Below, piece after piece: positions 7,138 to 14,990 of a stretch of DNA of 64,000 nucleotides (positions are counted from its first letter, which is position 1; each line of letters starts with the position of its first letter). A program made the position numbers and the translations under genes. Below the pieces are notes generated by a model, which saw nothing but the letters and a program-made list of their open reading frames with translations, did no database searches and was not told the DNA's origin. Source of the DNA: Peribacillus cavernae (lineage in GTDB: Bacteria; Bacillota; Bacilli; Bacillales; DSM-1321); the NCBI RefSeq assembly GCF_003989135.1, contig NZ_RYZZ01000014.1:1-64000 (forward strand), written 5' to 3'.

Positions 7138-8940
7138 ATGTGTGGTATTGTCGGTTATATTGGAAATAATGATTCAAAAGAAATTTTACTAAAAGGATTA
7201 GAAAAGCTTGAGTATAGGGGATACGACTCTGCAGGGATTGCAGTGAAAAACGATGAAGGAGTCCAGATATTCAAGGAAAAAGGGCGTATCGCTGATCTTC
7301 GCGCGATTGTGGACGAAACGGTTTTCGCGCAAACAGGCATCGGACATACCCGCTGGGCAACTCATGGCGTTCCAAGCAAGTATAATGCACACCCGCACCA
7401 AAGTACTACAGGCCGTCTAACTCTCGTTCATAACGGGGTTATCGAAAACTATGACCTTTTGAAGCGTGAATATTTAGAGGATGTTAGCTTTCAAAGTGAT
7501 ACGGATACAGAGGTTGTTGTTCAGCTTATCGAAAAATTCGTTTATGACGGATTAGAAGTTGAAGAAGCATTCCGTAAAACATTGACACTGTTAAAAGGGT
7601 CATATGCATTTGCTTTGTTAGATAACCGGAATGATGAAACAATTTTTGTTGCAAAAAACAAAAGCCCGCTGCTTGTTGGCGTGGGAGAAGGATTCAACGT
7701 AGTTGCTTCTGATGCCATGGCGATGCTGCAGGTGACCGATCAATTCCTTGAGTTAATGGATAAGGAAATGGTTATCGTCACCAAAGAAAAGGTTACGATC
7801 CAAAGTCTTGACGGTGAGGTAGTTAGCCGTGAACCATTCACAGCTGAGCTTGATGCAAGCGATATTGAAAAGGGCACCTATCCGCACTATATGCTGAAAG
7901 AGATTGATGAGCAGCCTGCTGTAATGCGTAAGATCATTCAAGCCTACCAGGATGAGACAGGTAAGCTTGCCATCGATTATAACGTCGCAGAAGCAATGAA
8001 CGAGGCAGACCGTGTTTATATCATTGCCTGTGGAACCAGCTACCACGCAGGTCTGGTCGGTAAGCAGTTGATTGAAAAAATGGCGAAAATTCCAGTAGAA
8101 GTCCATGTGGCCTCAGAATTTGTCTACAATATGCCATTGCTTTCCGAAAACCCATTGTTTATCTTTATTTCACAAAGCGGTGAAACAGCAGACAGCCGTG
8201 CGGTACTTGTAGCAATCAAGGAACTTGGATATAAAGCGTTGACGATCACAAACGCCCCTGGGTCTACGCTTTCCCGTGAAGCGGATTACACCTTGCTGCT
8301 CCATGCCGGTCCTGAAATTGCCGTTGCTTCAACCAAAGCTTATACAGCTCAGATTGCTGTACTTTCGATTTTGGCTAATGTAACGGCCAAATATCGCGAA
8401 CAAGAAATGGACTTTAATCTTGTCAAAGAGTTGGGAATTGTAGCAACTGCTATGGAAGCACTATGTGATTCCAAAGACCAAATGGAAGACATCGCCCGTG
8501 ATTATTTATCTGTAACACGAAACGCCTTCTTTATCGGACGCTCCATGGACTACTTTGTAGGCCTTGAAGGCGCGCTGAAGCTGAAAGAAATATCCTATAT
8601 TCAAGCGGAAGGGTTTGCAGGTGGGGAATTAAAACACGGCACTATCGCCCTGATCGAAGAAGGAACACCAGTGATTGCGCTTGCGAGTCAGGCAGATGTA
8701 AACCTAAGCATTCGCGGCAACGTAAAAGAAGTAGCAGCCCGCGGAGCCTACCCATGCATTATCTCAATGAAAGGTCTCGAAACCGACGAAGACCGCTTTG
8801 TGATTCCGGAAGTGCATGAACTATTAACACCTCTTGTCTCTGTGATACCGTTCCAGTTAATTGCTTACTATGCAGCGCTGCATCGCGAGTGTGACGTCGA
8901 TAAACCGCGGAATTTGGCGAAGTCGGTGACTGTGGAGTAG
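7138..8940 (+). CDS. glmS: Glutamine-fructose-6-phosphate aminotransferase GlmS
   Basis: Makes glucosamine-6-phosphate from fructose-6-phosphate and glutamine, the first step to amino sugars. It has 600 residues. After Met removal the N-terminal Cys is the glutaminase nucleophile (MCGIVGYIG). The GATase-2 domain spans residues 2-220, and two SIS sugar-isomerase domains span about 280-590, with CGTSYHAG and SQSGETADS in the first. TAGGAGG precedes ATG. The ribozyme leader controls it. Its 3' end is the known TnsD target of Tn7-like elements, and one lies 24 bp beyond the stop. Confidence 0.98.
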   Translation: MCGIVGYIGNNDSKEILLKGLEKLEYRGYDSAGIAVKNDEGVQIFKEKGRIADLRAIVDETVFAQTGIGHTRWATHGVPSKYNAHPHQSTTGRLTLVHNGVIENYDLLKREYLEDVSFQSDTDTEVVVQLIEKFVYDGLEVEEAFRKTLTLLKGSYAFALLDNRNDETIFVAKNKSPLLVGVGEGFNVVASDAMAMLQVTDQFLELMDKEMVIVTKEKVTIQSLDGEVVSREPFTAELDASDIEKGTYPHYMLKEIDEQPAVMRKIIQAYQDETGKLAIDYNVAEAMNEADRVYIIACGTSYHAGLVGKQLIEKMAKIPVEVHVASEFVYNMPLLSENPLFIFISQSGETADSRAVLVAIKELGYKALTITNAPGSTLSREADYTLLLHAGPEIAVASTKAYTAQIAVLSILANVTAKYREQEMDFNLVKELGIVATAMEALCDSKDQMEDIARDYLSVTRNAFFIGRSMDYFVGLEGALKLKEISYIQAEGFAGGELKHGTIALIEEGTPVIALASQADVNLSIRGNVKEVAARGAYPCIISMKGLETDEDRFVIPEVHELLTPLVSVIPFQLIAYYAALHRECDVDKPRNLAKSVTVE

Positions 8941-8964
8941 GGGATTGGTTATTATACAAATCTT
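8941..8964 (+). other. attTn7-type spacer between glmS stop and element end
   Basis: Exactly 24 bp separate the glmS stop codon from the TGT terminus at 8965. Tn7 inserts about 25 bp beyond the glmS stop in E. coli. The last five bases here, ATCTT (8960-8964), recur at 10083-10087 after the opposite end, as a target duplication should. Confidence 0.8.
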
Positions 8965-8974
8965 TGTAGCTTTT

Positions 8975-9055
8975 AAATAAAGTCGTACCGTTTATAAAAA
9001 AGATGTACCGTTTTGAATAAAGTTATACCGTTTGTAAAAAAGTTGCACCGTTTCA
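8975..9055 (+). repeat. Four 20-bp TnsB-type sites, right end
   Basis: Four direct repeats of exactly 20-bp period start at 8976, 8996, 9016 and 9036. The shared core is AAAGTYGTACCGTTT with small variation. Tn7's right end has four overlapping TnsB sites of the type GACAATAAAGTCTTAAAC, so layout and core agree. Confidence 0.75.
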
Positions 9056-9092
9056 CCCCGTTGGATATGATTATCTAAAGGGGTGTTTTTTT
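9054..9092 (+). terminator. Terminator between transposon end and tnsA
   Basis: CACCCC and GGGGTG enclose a 20-nt loop and are followed by T7, ending right at the tnsA ATG. A hairpin in the same place is present in Tn7 between the right end and tnsA. Confidence 0.65.
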
Positions 9093-9170
9093 ATGTCTAA
9101 AAGAATGAGAACATCTAAAGTTGATAAGTGGATTAAAGAAGGCCTAGGAATAGGAATTGGTGTGCAGTGA
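9093..9170 (+). pseudogene. tnsA: tnsA, N-terminal stub
   Basis: The 25-codon reading frame starts MSKRMRT and continues KWIKEGLGIGIG. This matches the N-terminus of TnsA proteins, which carry an IKEGRGQG motif followed by GKDYxPWL. TnsA is the Tn7 endonuclease that cuts the 5' strands. The frame runs into a second transposon end at 9161 and stops, so the remaining ~90% is gone. It lies in the Tn7 position, first gene inside the glmS-side end. Confidence 0.65.
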
Positions 9171-9282
9171 CAATAAAGTTGTTTGATTTACAATAAAGTC
9201 GTTTAATACCACCTATCAAATCTATCGTTAGGTAATTGCTGCATTTTTAAGAGCAAAATTGAACAACTTTATTATCTATACA
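9161..9282 (+). mobile_element. 122-bp end-to-end Tn7-like remnant (C-type ends)
   Basis: It begins TGTGCAGTGACAATAAAG, the closest match in the window to the Tn7 terminus TGTGGGCGGACAATAAAG, with two 20-bp-spaced sites (9169 and 9189). It ends CTTTATTATCTATACA. Only about 70 bp lie between the ends, with no gene. It interrupts tnsA. The flanking five bases (ATTGG and AACAA) do not match. It could be a MITE-like unit or the scar of a large internal deletion. Confidence 0.55.
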
Positions 9283-9286
9283 AACA

Positions 9287-9528
9287 ATGAGGTTAGATTA
9301 CAAACCGATTGTGCATATAGAAAAAGTTAAACCTAAAAAAGAGTCTGCGGACTTTGTCGAAATTGAAGAAGAAGTAAAAAAACTAGGGCTGAACAAAAGG
9401 CGATTTTTGAGGTGTCTAAGTATCCTGTCAAAGATACGGATGAGGTTGCGAATGGTGTAATTGATGTCATGGAGTATTGGCATATTGGCATAAAAATTAC
9501 ATCGTTCAAAAATAATTTTTTATTTTAG
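9287..9528 (+). pseudogene. Unidentified frameshifted gene
   Basis: The first frame reads MRLDYKPIVHIEKVKPKK and stays open to a poly-A/GG region near 9395. The sense then continues in another frame as AIFEVSKYPVKDTDEVANG to TAG 9526. The continuous charged, protein-like sense across the break suggests one gene with a frameshift. I do not recognise the family. Confidence 0.35.
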
Positions 9529-9539
9529 GAGAGAACGAC

Positions 9540-9912
9540 ATGGAAGTTTTTGCAGAATATTTAGCGCATATTGATAACCCACAACATCGGGACCGAACGG
9601 AAGAAGTTTTGGCTTGGGTAACTAGGAAATTTGCAAATTTAAAGCCGAAAATTGCATGGAATCAGCCTATGTTTACCGATCATGGCACATTTATTATTGG
9701 CTTTAGCGTAGCCAAACATCATTTGGCTGTTGCCCCCTGAAAGTGCAGGGATTAATCATTTTTCTGATGAAATTGTGCAGGCTGGCAATGATCACACCAA
9801 GCAGTTGGTACGTATCCAGTGGGATAGTCCGGTTGATTTCTCATTGCTTGAGAAAATGATCGAGTTTAATATTTTGGATAAGGCAGACTGTTCAACTTTT
9901 TGGCGGAAATAA
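9540..9912 (+). pseudogene. Fra/YdhG-type intracellular iron chaperone, frameshifted
   Basis: The two halves, [15 protein letters not shown]...HHLAVAP and ESAGINHFSDEIVQAG...CSTFWRK, join to a full-length frataxin-like DUF1801 protein of about 123 residues. They match Fra (YdhG) of B. subtilis, which feeds iron to Fe-S cluster and heme synthesis. The break is one extra C in a CCCCC run near 9738. It may be a real mutation or a homopolymer sequencing error. GAGAGAACG precedes the ATG. Confidence 0.75.
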
Positions 9913-9944
9913 AAAAGTCGGATATTAAGGGTTCAATTAATTTT

Positions 9945-10082
9945 AATCAAACTTTTTTATAAAAAGATATTTGTAAATAATATAAGTGACTCGTATTTTG
10001 ATCGAACTTTTTTACAAAAGTGAAATATTATACAATCAACGTTCACAGCACTCTTTTGATCAAACTTTATTCCAAACCAACA
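9945..10082 (-). repeat. Three spaced TnsB-type sites, left end (B1)
   Basis: Three inverted-orientation sites begin at 9945, 10000 and 10058, each of the form GATCAAACTTTTTTA with variation. They are spaced 55 and 58 bp and end in CCAACA at 10082. Tn7's left end also has three separated sites, in contrast to the packed right end. Confidence 0.65.
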
Positions 10083-10088
10083 ATCTTT

Positions 10089-10157
10089 TGTGGGTTTGAA
10101 ATAAAGTTTGATCGTTTATAAAAATTCTGATCGTTTGTAAAAAAGATTGGTCAAAAA
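10089..10157 (+). repeat. Three 20-bp TnsB-type sites, right end (B2)
   Basis: Three head-to-tail units begin near 10099, 10120 and 10139. The first two share CTGATCGTTT/TTGATCGTTT cores and the third is degenerate (AAAAAAGATTGGTC). Confidence 0.6.
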
Positions 10158-10189
10158 TCCTGTATTTATAGTCTAATACGGGATTTTTA
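10153..10189 (+). terminator. Terminator inside the B2 right end
   Basis: AAAATCCTGTATT pairs with AATACGGGATTTT and a T stretch follows. Its place right after the TnsB-type sites repeats the layout at 9054-9092. Confidence 0.65.
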
Positions 10190-10285
10190 TTTTTCCTCTT
10201 TTTTAACTATTAAGATAGTCTTTTTATTCCACAGGAATAAGATGATTAAATTTATGTTAACGAGGAAATAAAGAGGGTGAGATGT

Positions 10286-10490
10286 ATGAAGTTGTTTACT
10301 CGTACGTATAACTGGTTTTTTAAAAAGAGATGAAAGAGATTTACGTATGTTGTTAACAATTATTACAATAGCGATTGCTATAAACTTTGTTAGTACTCCT
10401 ATTGTTGGAAACGTTCTAGTAGATTTTATTATTATGTTTATAATTTTGATGATTTGTTATCGACCATTAAACAGTCTTTTACACAGATGA
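10286..10490 (+). pseudogene. Small membrane protein, split by a frameshift
   Basis: A short frame from ATG 10286, with GAGGGTGAG ahead, gives MKLFTRTYNWFFKKR and stops. Removing one A from the AAAAA run joins it to the frame at ATG 10347, a 47-residue, strongly hydrophobic peptide ending at 10490. The joined product is one short soluble segment and one or two membrane helices. No family is recognised. The second half alone lacks a good ribosome site. Confidence 0.4.
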
Positions 10491-10544
10491 TAGATAGGAC
10501 CCGGAACTTGGCCATTATAGGTCTATGAGTTAATAGCTTTTCCT

Positions 10545-10688
10545 TTAAGAGGCTCCCATGTATGTGGTTCTCATACCAACGTACATTCCTGTGTTCCAAG
10601 GAGTAATATGAGGAGTGAGGCCTACACCGTTCAAAATATCCTTTGCTTTTCGTTGCTCTGCATTAAACTCGTCCGTTGTTTTTTGTTA
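10545..10688 (-). pseudogene. C-terminal gene fragment, unidentified
   Basis: On the minus strand an open stretch of about 47 codons ends ...TGMYVGMRTTYMGAS and a stop at 10545. It has no start codon with a ribosome site. The sense looks like a protein C-terminus but I cannot assign it. Confidence 0.3.
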
Positions 10689-10790
10689 TCTCCTTAATTT
10701 TCTTAATTATTTCTTAACATATGTGTAAACGGGGATATACAACCTCCATCTAAACTTATAAAAGTAATCATTTTATAAGGAGTGGAGCAA

Positions 10791-11885
10791 ATGAATAGGA
10801 AAAAGGTTATATTAGCAACGATTGCTGCTGCCCTTATGGTGTGTTCAGCACAACCCGCCTCGGCTGCTGAGCACCCGTCCCAGTCAGACGACAGGGGTTA
10901 CGGCCCTAAAGGTTTCGACCTTCAGGCGCACCGCGGCGGAATCGGGCTCACTGTCGAATCCACGACCGCGTCATTCTCCCGTGCTCTCGAAGTCGGTGTG
11001 AGCACACTCGAGCTCGACGTGCAGATCACCGAGGATCACCAGGCTGTCGTCACGCACGACCGCAAAATCTCGGGGGCCAAGTGCGAGGACACGGGCCCGG
11101 CATTCGCTGGAGACCCCGAGTACCCATACGTTGGCAAGTACGTCAAGGATCTTACCCTCGCCCAGGTGCGCACGATGGACTGCGGCTCGCAAACGTTACC
11201 GCAGTTCCCAGAGCAGAACCCGAGCCCCGATGCTCGGATGCCGTTGCTGAGCGAAGTGTTCGACATCGTCAAGCGCTACCATGCCAAAAAGGTGTGGATG
11301 AACATCGAAACGAAGGTGGAGGCCGGTGCACCGGAGGAGACCGCTCCCCGTGAAGAGTTCGTGCAGATCGTCGCCCACCAGATTCGCAAGGCCGGGATGA
11401 TCGACCGGGTGTCGATCGAAAGCTTCGACTGGGGCTCGCTCATGCGCATGCACGAGGTAGAACCACGCTTGCCCCTTATCGCACTGACCAACGGTCCGCA
11501 GTTCCTGCAACCCGGCCATCCGGGGGCCTCACCGTGGTTGGGCGGAATCGATATCGACGACTTCGGGGGCGATCTCGTGGCGGCGGCCCACTCGTTCGGC
11601 GCGGACGCTATTTCCCCCGTGCATGGTTTCCCGCAGAACGGCAAAATCACCGACGAGAACTACGAGCCTTACGTGACGAAGCTCATGGTGCAAGAAGCAC
11701 ACAAGGCCGGAATGAAGGTCATCCCGTGGACGGTCAACGACGCGCCCACCATGGACAAGCTTATCGACGACGGCGTCGACGGGATCATCACCGATTACCC
11801 TGACCGGCTGCGGGAGGTCATCGATCAGCTTGGTCTCAAGCTGCCCAAGCGCTACCCGACTCCCAAGAATGATAAACTTAAATAG
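10791..11885 (+). CDS. Secreted glycerophosphodiester phosphodiesterase, chimeric
   Basis: Predicted to cleave glycerophosphodiesters to glycerol-3-phosphate and an alcohol outside the membrane. It has 364 residues. A signal peptide covers residues 1-26 (cleavage near PASA-AE). The GDPD TIM barrel follows, with AHRGG near residue 46, the paired acidic ELDVQ and HD (VTHDR), and ITDYPD at the end. ATG 10791 has AAGGAG ahead. Base use is odd: the signal peptide and last codons are AT-rich, but from about 10850 to 11865 the gene is GC-rich with actinobacterial-type codons. I infer a recently acquired catalytic domain behind a Bacillus signal peptide. Confidence 0.85.
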   Translation: MNRKKVILATIAAALMVCSAQPASAAEHPSQSDDRGYGPKGFDLQAHRGGIGLTVESTTASFSRALEVGVSTLELDVQITEDHQAVVTHDRKISGAKCEDTGPAFAGDPEYPYVGKYVKDLTLAQVRTMDCGSQTLPQFPEQNPSPDARMPLLSEVFDIVKRYHAKKVWMNIETKVEAGAPEETAPREEFVQIVAHQIRKAGMIDRVSIESFDWGSLMRMHEVEPRLPLIALTNGPQFLQPGHPGASPWLGGIDIDDFGGDLVAAAHSFGADAISPVHGFPQNGKITDENYEPYVTKLMVQEAHKAGMKVIPWTVNDAPTMDKLIDDGVDGIITDYPDRLREVIDQLGLKLPKRYPTPKNDKLK

Positions 11886-11992
11886 TAACGCTAATAATAC
11901 AAACTGTAATTCTGTCGAATATTAGCTTTTACATAAAGGATGCACCAGGCGAATATAATCTAATTGGTGAAAACTTTATTAGGGGTGATTAT

Positions 11993-12787
11993 ATGGCTAA
12001 TGCATTTGTATTACGTTCGCTGGATGAAATTCGTTTTTGGTCTAGGATTATGAAGGAGCATGCCTTTTTTTTAAGTCTTGGATTCAGCTATAATGATTCG
12101 AAACTAATCCAAGAAGCACAGCAATTTATTACTTTATTTGAACGAATTGAAGAACAACTTAGTCGCCTATCTCCCAACGCCGATCCAGAAGAAATTAGAA
12201 ATTTTAACAATCAAGTTTATCAGGCTGCTGCTTCAATCTGGGTTTATAAGCGAAAAGTTCTGGGATTAGTATTGCGTTGTGAGATTCGCTCAAATAATTA
12301 TGCATTGCTGGTTGATCATATAAGCAGAGAAGCTGCTTATTTTGCTAATCGCTTAAAAGAACTAAATGAGGGCAGGATGATACCTTTACCTGAAGCAATT
12401 ATAAAGGAAAATGTCTTTTTTCTAAAAATTATGGCAGACCATTCCAAATTTATTGGTCATCTTCTTGATCCTTCCGAAAGGAAATTAGTTGAACAAGCAA
12501 GAGAATTTAGTCATGACTTTGATCAACTTGTTTTTCAAGCAATCGATTTAGATTCCATGCGTCCTCAATCTGAAACTGAACCCATTTTAGATCAATTTCT
12601 TGATCAAAACCGTGTATCAGTAGTTGCTTTACGCGATTTTAAGAAGACTGCAAGAGAGCTAATCGAAGCATGTAAAATAAAGAGTAACATTCATCCACTG
12701 CTTGCTGATCACACCTTTCGTGAAGCCGAACGTTTTTTGTCTATCATTGATATGTTTGAGGCTAGCCTTACTTCAGGTAATCAGTAA
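11993..12787 (+). CDS. DUF2935 domain protein
   Basis: A 264-residue all-helical protein with two related halves (residues about 10-125 and 140-260). Each begins with an aromatic stretch around a glutamate and histidine: EIRFWSRIMKEHAFFLSLG in the first and KENVFFLKIMADHSKFIGH in the second. This is the DUF2935 pattern common in Bacillus. The conserved His/Glu positions suggest metal or small-molecule binding, but the function is unknown. AGGGGTGA precedes ATG. Codon use is typical of the host, unlike the gene before it. Confidence 0.8.
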   Translation: MANAFVLRSLDEIRFWSRIMKEHAFFLSLGFSYNDSKLIQEAQQFITLFERIEEQLSRLSPNADPEEIRNFNNQVYQAAASIWVYKRKVLGLVLRCEIRSNNYALLVDHISREAAYFANRLKELNEGRMIPLPEAIIKENVFFLKIMADHSKFIGHLLDPSERKLVEQAREFSHDFDQLVFQAIDLDSMRPQSETEPILDQFLDQNRVSVVALRDFKKTARELIEACKIKSNIHPLLADHTFREAERFLSIIDMFEASLTSGNQ

Positions 12788-12901
12788 ATTTTTAAGTGTT
12801 ATTTCTTATGCAATTATAAGAGATTTTTTCTGGTCTAAGCAGCAAGGCGTTCTCGTATTTTCCATGTGTAAATGATTGTATGCTTATTCAACTATATAAT
12901 T

Positions 12902-12996
12902 AGTTGATCTTCCGCGATCGGGCGCCTAACTTTAATAAGGAATGCGCCTAGTTCCGCTTAAGGGCCAGATTGTGCAAATAAGACATATTGAACTAA
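12902..12996 (+). repeat. Intergenic repeat copy 1 (GATCTT...CGGGCGC family)
   Basis: The stretch GATCTTCCGCGATCGGGCGC, followed by AATAAGGAATGCGCC and AAGGGCCAGATTGTG, recurs in altered form at 14905. Such CGGGCGC repeats are dispersed in many Bacillus genomes (from memory). The rest of 12788-13080 shows no gene. Confidence 0.5.
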
Positions 12997-13080
12997 AGGG
13001 CCGTTAGTGAAAGAAGGTTAGACTTTATGTTTGTACTAATGACACATTGAATATTGTGAACTAATCAAGATCACCTACAA

Positions 13081-13115
13081 AACTCCTCTGACAAGATCTG
13101 TCAGGGGAGTTTTGC
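13081..13115 (+). terminator. Strong hairpin terminator
   Basis: AACTCCTCTGACA pairs with TGTCAGGGGAGTT over 13 bp with one wobble, followed by TTTTG. Confidence 0.75.
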
Positions 13116-13134
13116 TATTATAAAACGTACATTG

Positions 13135-13398
13135 ATGAGTGTTCTATTACGTGTATTTGGTACGCTACTACCTGAGTCAGCTATTCGTAATGGGGTATAT
13201 AATAATCTTTCACTGGAGCAAGCAACAGAAGTAGTACGTGGTTTTGTACCGGAGTCAATTCGCATTTATACGGATCGAATAGAAGCACTAATTCCAAATG
13301 TACTAAAACTTTATCTAAAATTAGCGAAAGACCAAGAGCTTAGACTGTCCCAACAGGATAAAATGATTGCCAGTCTTGTCCCACAGAATATCATATAA
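13135..13398 (+). CDS. Hypothetical protein, possible remnant
   Basis: An 87-codon frame starts MSVLLRVFGTLLPES and is mostly helical. It has no recognisable ribosome site and begins just after a terminator, so it may be the tail of a lost gene. No family is recognised. The sense is protein-like, with even codon use and no low-complexity sequence. Confidence 0.3.
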   Translation: MSVLLRVFGTLLPESAIRNGVYNNLSLEQATEVVRGFVPESIRIYTDRIEALIPNVLKLYLKLAKDQELRLSQQDKMIASLVPQNII

Positions 13399-13611
13399 TT
13401 GGAGTAACTTACTTTTTACTTTTATGCCAACGTACACTCTATCCTTAAGGGCAATCAAAAGAACTGTTCACAACATCTGAGATTTAATAAAATATAGTAG
13501 GCTACAATCAAAACACGAACATTAAATTTATTTTTGAAATTAATGTTCAACTTTTTATTGATCATCTATGGTAAATTTGCTATATTAGCAAAGTAATAAT
13601 CTTAAATATTA

Positions 13612-13684
13612 TTACTCGTATATCCTCGATAATATGGTCTGAGTGTCTCAGCCTGGTTCCCTTGAAAGAACCGGACTACGAGTT
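13612..13684 (+). ncRNA. Purine-riboswitch-like aptamer with altered J2/3
   Basis: P1 is ACTCGTA/TACGAGT. P2 has loop TAATATGG, and P3 is CTGGTTC/GAACCGG with loop CCTTGAAA. The loop GG and CC can form the usual kissing contact. J3/1 is AC, giving the C that selects guanine-type ligands at position 74. J2/3 reads TGTCTCAGC where the classical form is AGTTTCTAC, so the ligand-contact base 51 (normally U) is A and base 52 is G. It lies 190 bp upstream of a purine-nucleosidase-like gene. Fold recognition is by eye. Confidence 0.65.
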
Positions 13685-13778
13685 AAAGTCTTTGGCTGCT
13701 CGGCTTTTTTAGCCGCTACCATTTTTATGATTTAGCATTAGCTTCAATTTAGCTTAATTATCTATACTTTGACTTTCG

Positions 13779-13832
13779 TAGGTCTGGAAGGTAGAAATCA
13801 TTCTACATTTTCTGGACCTTTTTCTTTTGACG
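13779..13832 (+). terminator. Leader terminator before the nucleosidase gene
   Basis: AGGTCTGGAAGGTAGAA pairs with TTCTACATTTTCTGGACCT, followed by TTTTTCTTTT. It lies between the aptamer and the gene and is the likely regulated terminator. Just after it, ACTACGAGTATAT repeats the aptamer's P1 3' strand. Confidence 0.7.
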
Positions 13833-13872
13833 AAACTACGAGTATATCAAACAACAAAAGGAGAGAGTATAT

Positions 13873-14754
13873 ATGAAAAGTAAAATGGTAAAAAGCTACG
13901 CTTCATTAGCATTTATTACTGTACTGTTATTATCGGTAGTTGTAGGATGTAGTTCTCCTTCACAGTCTGAAACTGTACAAGAAAGTTCTCAAAGGCCTAT
14001 TATAGTTCAAGGTCCAATGCCTATAGAAGCTGAAGAGTTTGCACAAAGGTTAGAAAATGTTAAAAAAGAAAAATCAGGAACCTTTGAATTTTATATAGGC
14101 ACTGTAAACGATTATCCTGTAATAGTTGCAAAAACAGGTAAGGGAATGGAAAATACAGCAGCTGCTACAGCAGTGGCTATTGAAAGATATAACCCTATAG
14201 CAATAATCAATCAAGGAACTTCGGGTGGCCATGATCCAAATTTAAACGTATTTGATATTGTTTTAGGAAAAAGAACTGTAAACATAGGCTCATTAAAATC
14301 AGCAGATAAGGATGAAAACCAAGGGATTGATCCAACTGAATGGAAACCCATGGACTTAATGGCTTCTGAAGGAAGTGCAGGAGAAGATCCTAATGCTGAA
14401 AAAATCCGTTACTATCAGGGAGGTAAGGATTTACTCGCAGCTGCTAATGCAGTAAAAGATAAATACACGAAGGGTAAGATTGTCGAGGGTACTATAGGTT
14501 CTGCAGATGTATGGAATAATGAAGTTGACAGAATTAAATGGTTCCATAATAAGTATGGTACCTCTGTAGAAGAAATGGAAGGTGCCTCAGCAGCACAAAT
14601 TTCCGAAGCTTATGATGTAGCATTCTTGGGAATTAGAATACTATCTAATAATAAAGTGAATGGTGGTAAATACAACCCAAACACTGCAGCAGCAAATCAA
14701 GAATATGTTTATGAAGTAGTTAAAGAATATATATCTACGTTGCCAAGCGAATAA
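13873..14754 (+). CDS. Lipoprotein with nucleoside phosphorylase/nucleosidase domain
   Basis: A 293-residue protein with a lipoprotein signal: hydrophobic residues 12-25, then lipobox VVVGC-SS. The mature part is a PNP/UDP-phosphorylase-family (MTA/SAH-nucleosidase-like) domain with GMENTAAATAVAIERY, NQGTSGG and the catalytic-region motif EEMEGASAAQ near residue 233. It is expected to cleave purine nucleosides or methylthioadenosine at the outer membrane face. GGAGAGAG precedes ATG. The purine-type riboswitch upstream supports a purine-related role. The exact substrate is unknown. Confidence 0.8.
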   Translation: MKSKMVKSYASLAFITVLLLSVVVGCSSPSQSETVQESSQRPIIVQGPMPIEAEEFAQRLENVKKEKSGTFEFYIGTVNDYPVIVAKTGKGMENTAAATAVAIERYNPIAIINQGTSGGHDPNLNVFDIVLGKRTVNIGSLKSADKDENQGIDPTEWKPMDLMASEGSAGEDPNAEKIRYYQGGKDLLAAANAVKDKYTKGKIVEGTIGSADVWNNEVDRIKWFHNKYGTSVEEMEGASAAQISEAYDVAFLGIRILSNNKVNGGKYNPNTAAANQEYVYEVVKEYISTLPSE

Positions 14755-14902
14755 TATAGTAAAACCACATTAGTATCAGTTCCATTTCAACTAAAGCAAC
14801 AATTCATTCCCTGTTTCTATCTCGGATTCGACTCTCTGTAGGCACAAGAAGTGCCTCAATATCGGGGCTTTTCTGGAATATAAGTTAGGCTTATGTATGT
14901 GA

Positions 14903-14990
14903 ATCGATCTTAAGCTATCGGGCGCACTTCTTGAATAAAGAGGCGTCCTTTTTGAATCGGGCCAAATAGTGGAATAAGGCTTACTAAGCT
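14903..14990 (+). repeat. Intergenic repeat copy 2 (GATCTT...CGGGCGC family)
   Basis: GATCTTAAGCTATCGGGCGC, GAATAAAGAGGCGTCC and GGGCCAAATAGTGGAATAAG line up with the copy at 12902. Both are inside the B2 island. Nearby, AGGCAC/GTGCCT at 14839-14855 forms a short hairpin. The rest of 14755-15087 shows no gene. Confidence 0.5.

Larger units (their letters stand above)
8965..10082 (+). mobile_element. Tn7-like element relic at glmS, collapsed
   Basis: The left boundary is TGTAGCTTTTAAATAAAG, which has the Tn7 layout (TGT, then AATAAAG 18 bases in). The right boundary ends in ACA at 10082. Both are flanked by ATCTT. Inside are four TnsB-type repeats, a terminator, a tnsA stub, a second small end-bounded unit, an unidentified pseudogene and a broken iron chaperone gene. 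The two ends have different repeat sequences (GTACCGTTT type versus TGATCGTTT type). I infer that two neighbouring elements fused by deletion. No complete tns gene remains. Confidence 0.7.

Noticed and set aside
8975-9055. CRISPR array
   Set aside because: The four 20-bp repeats have no spacers and lie at a transposon end, which fits TnsB-type sites instead.
11036-11650. Several minus-strand frames in the phosphodiesterase gene
   Set aside because: GC-rich codons open antisense frames; only the plus strand encodes the GDPD motifs.
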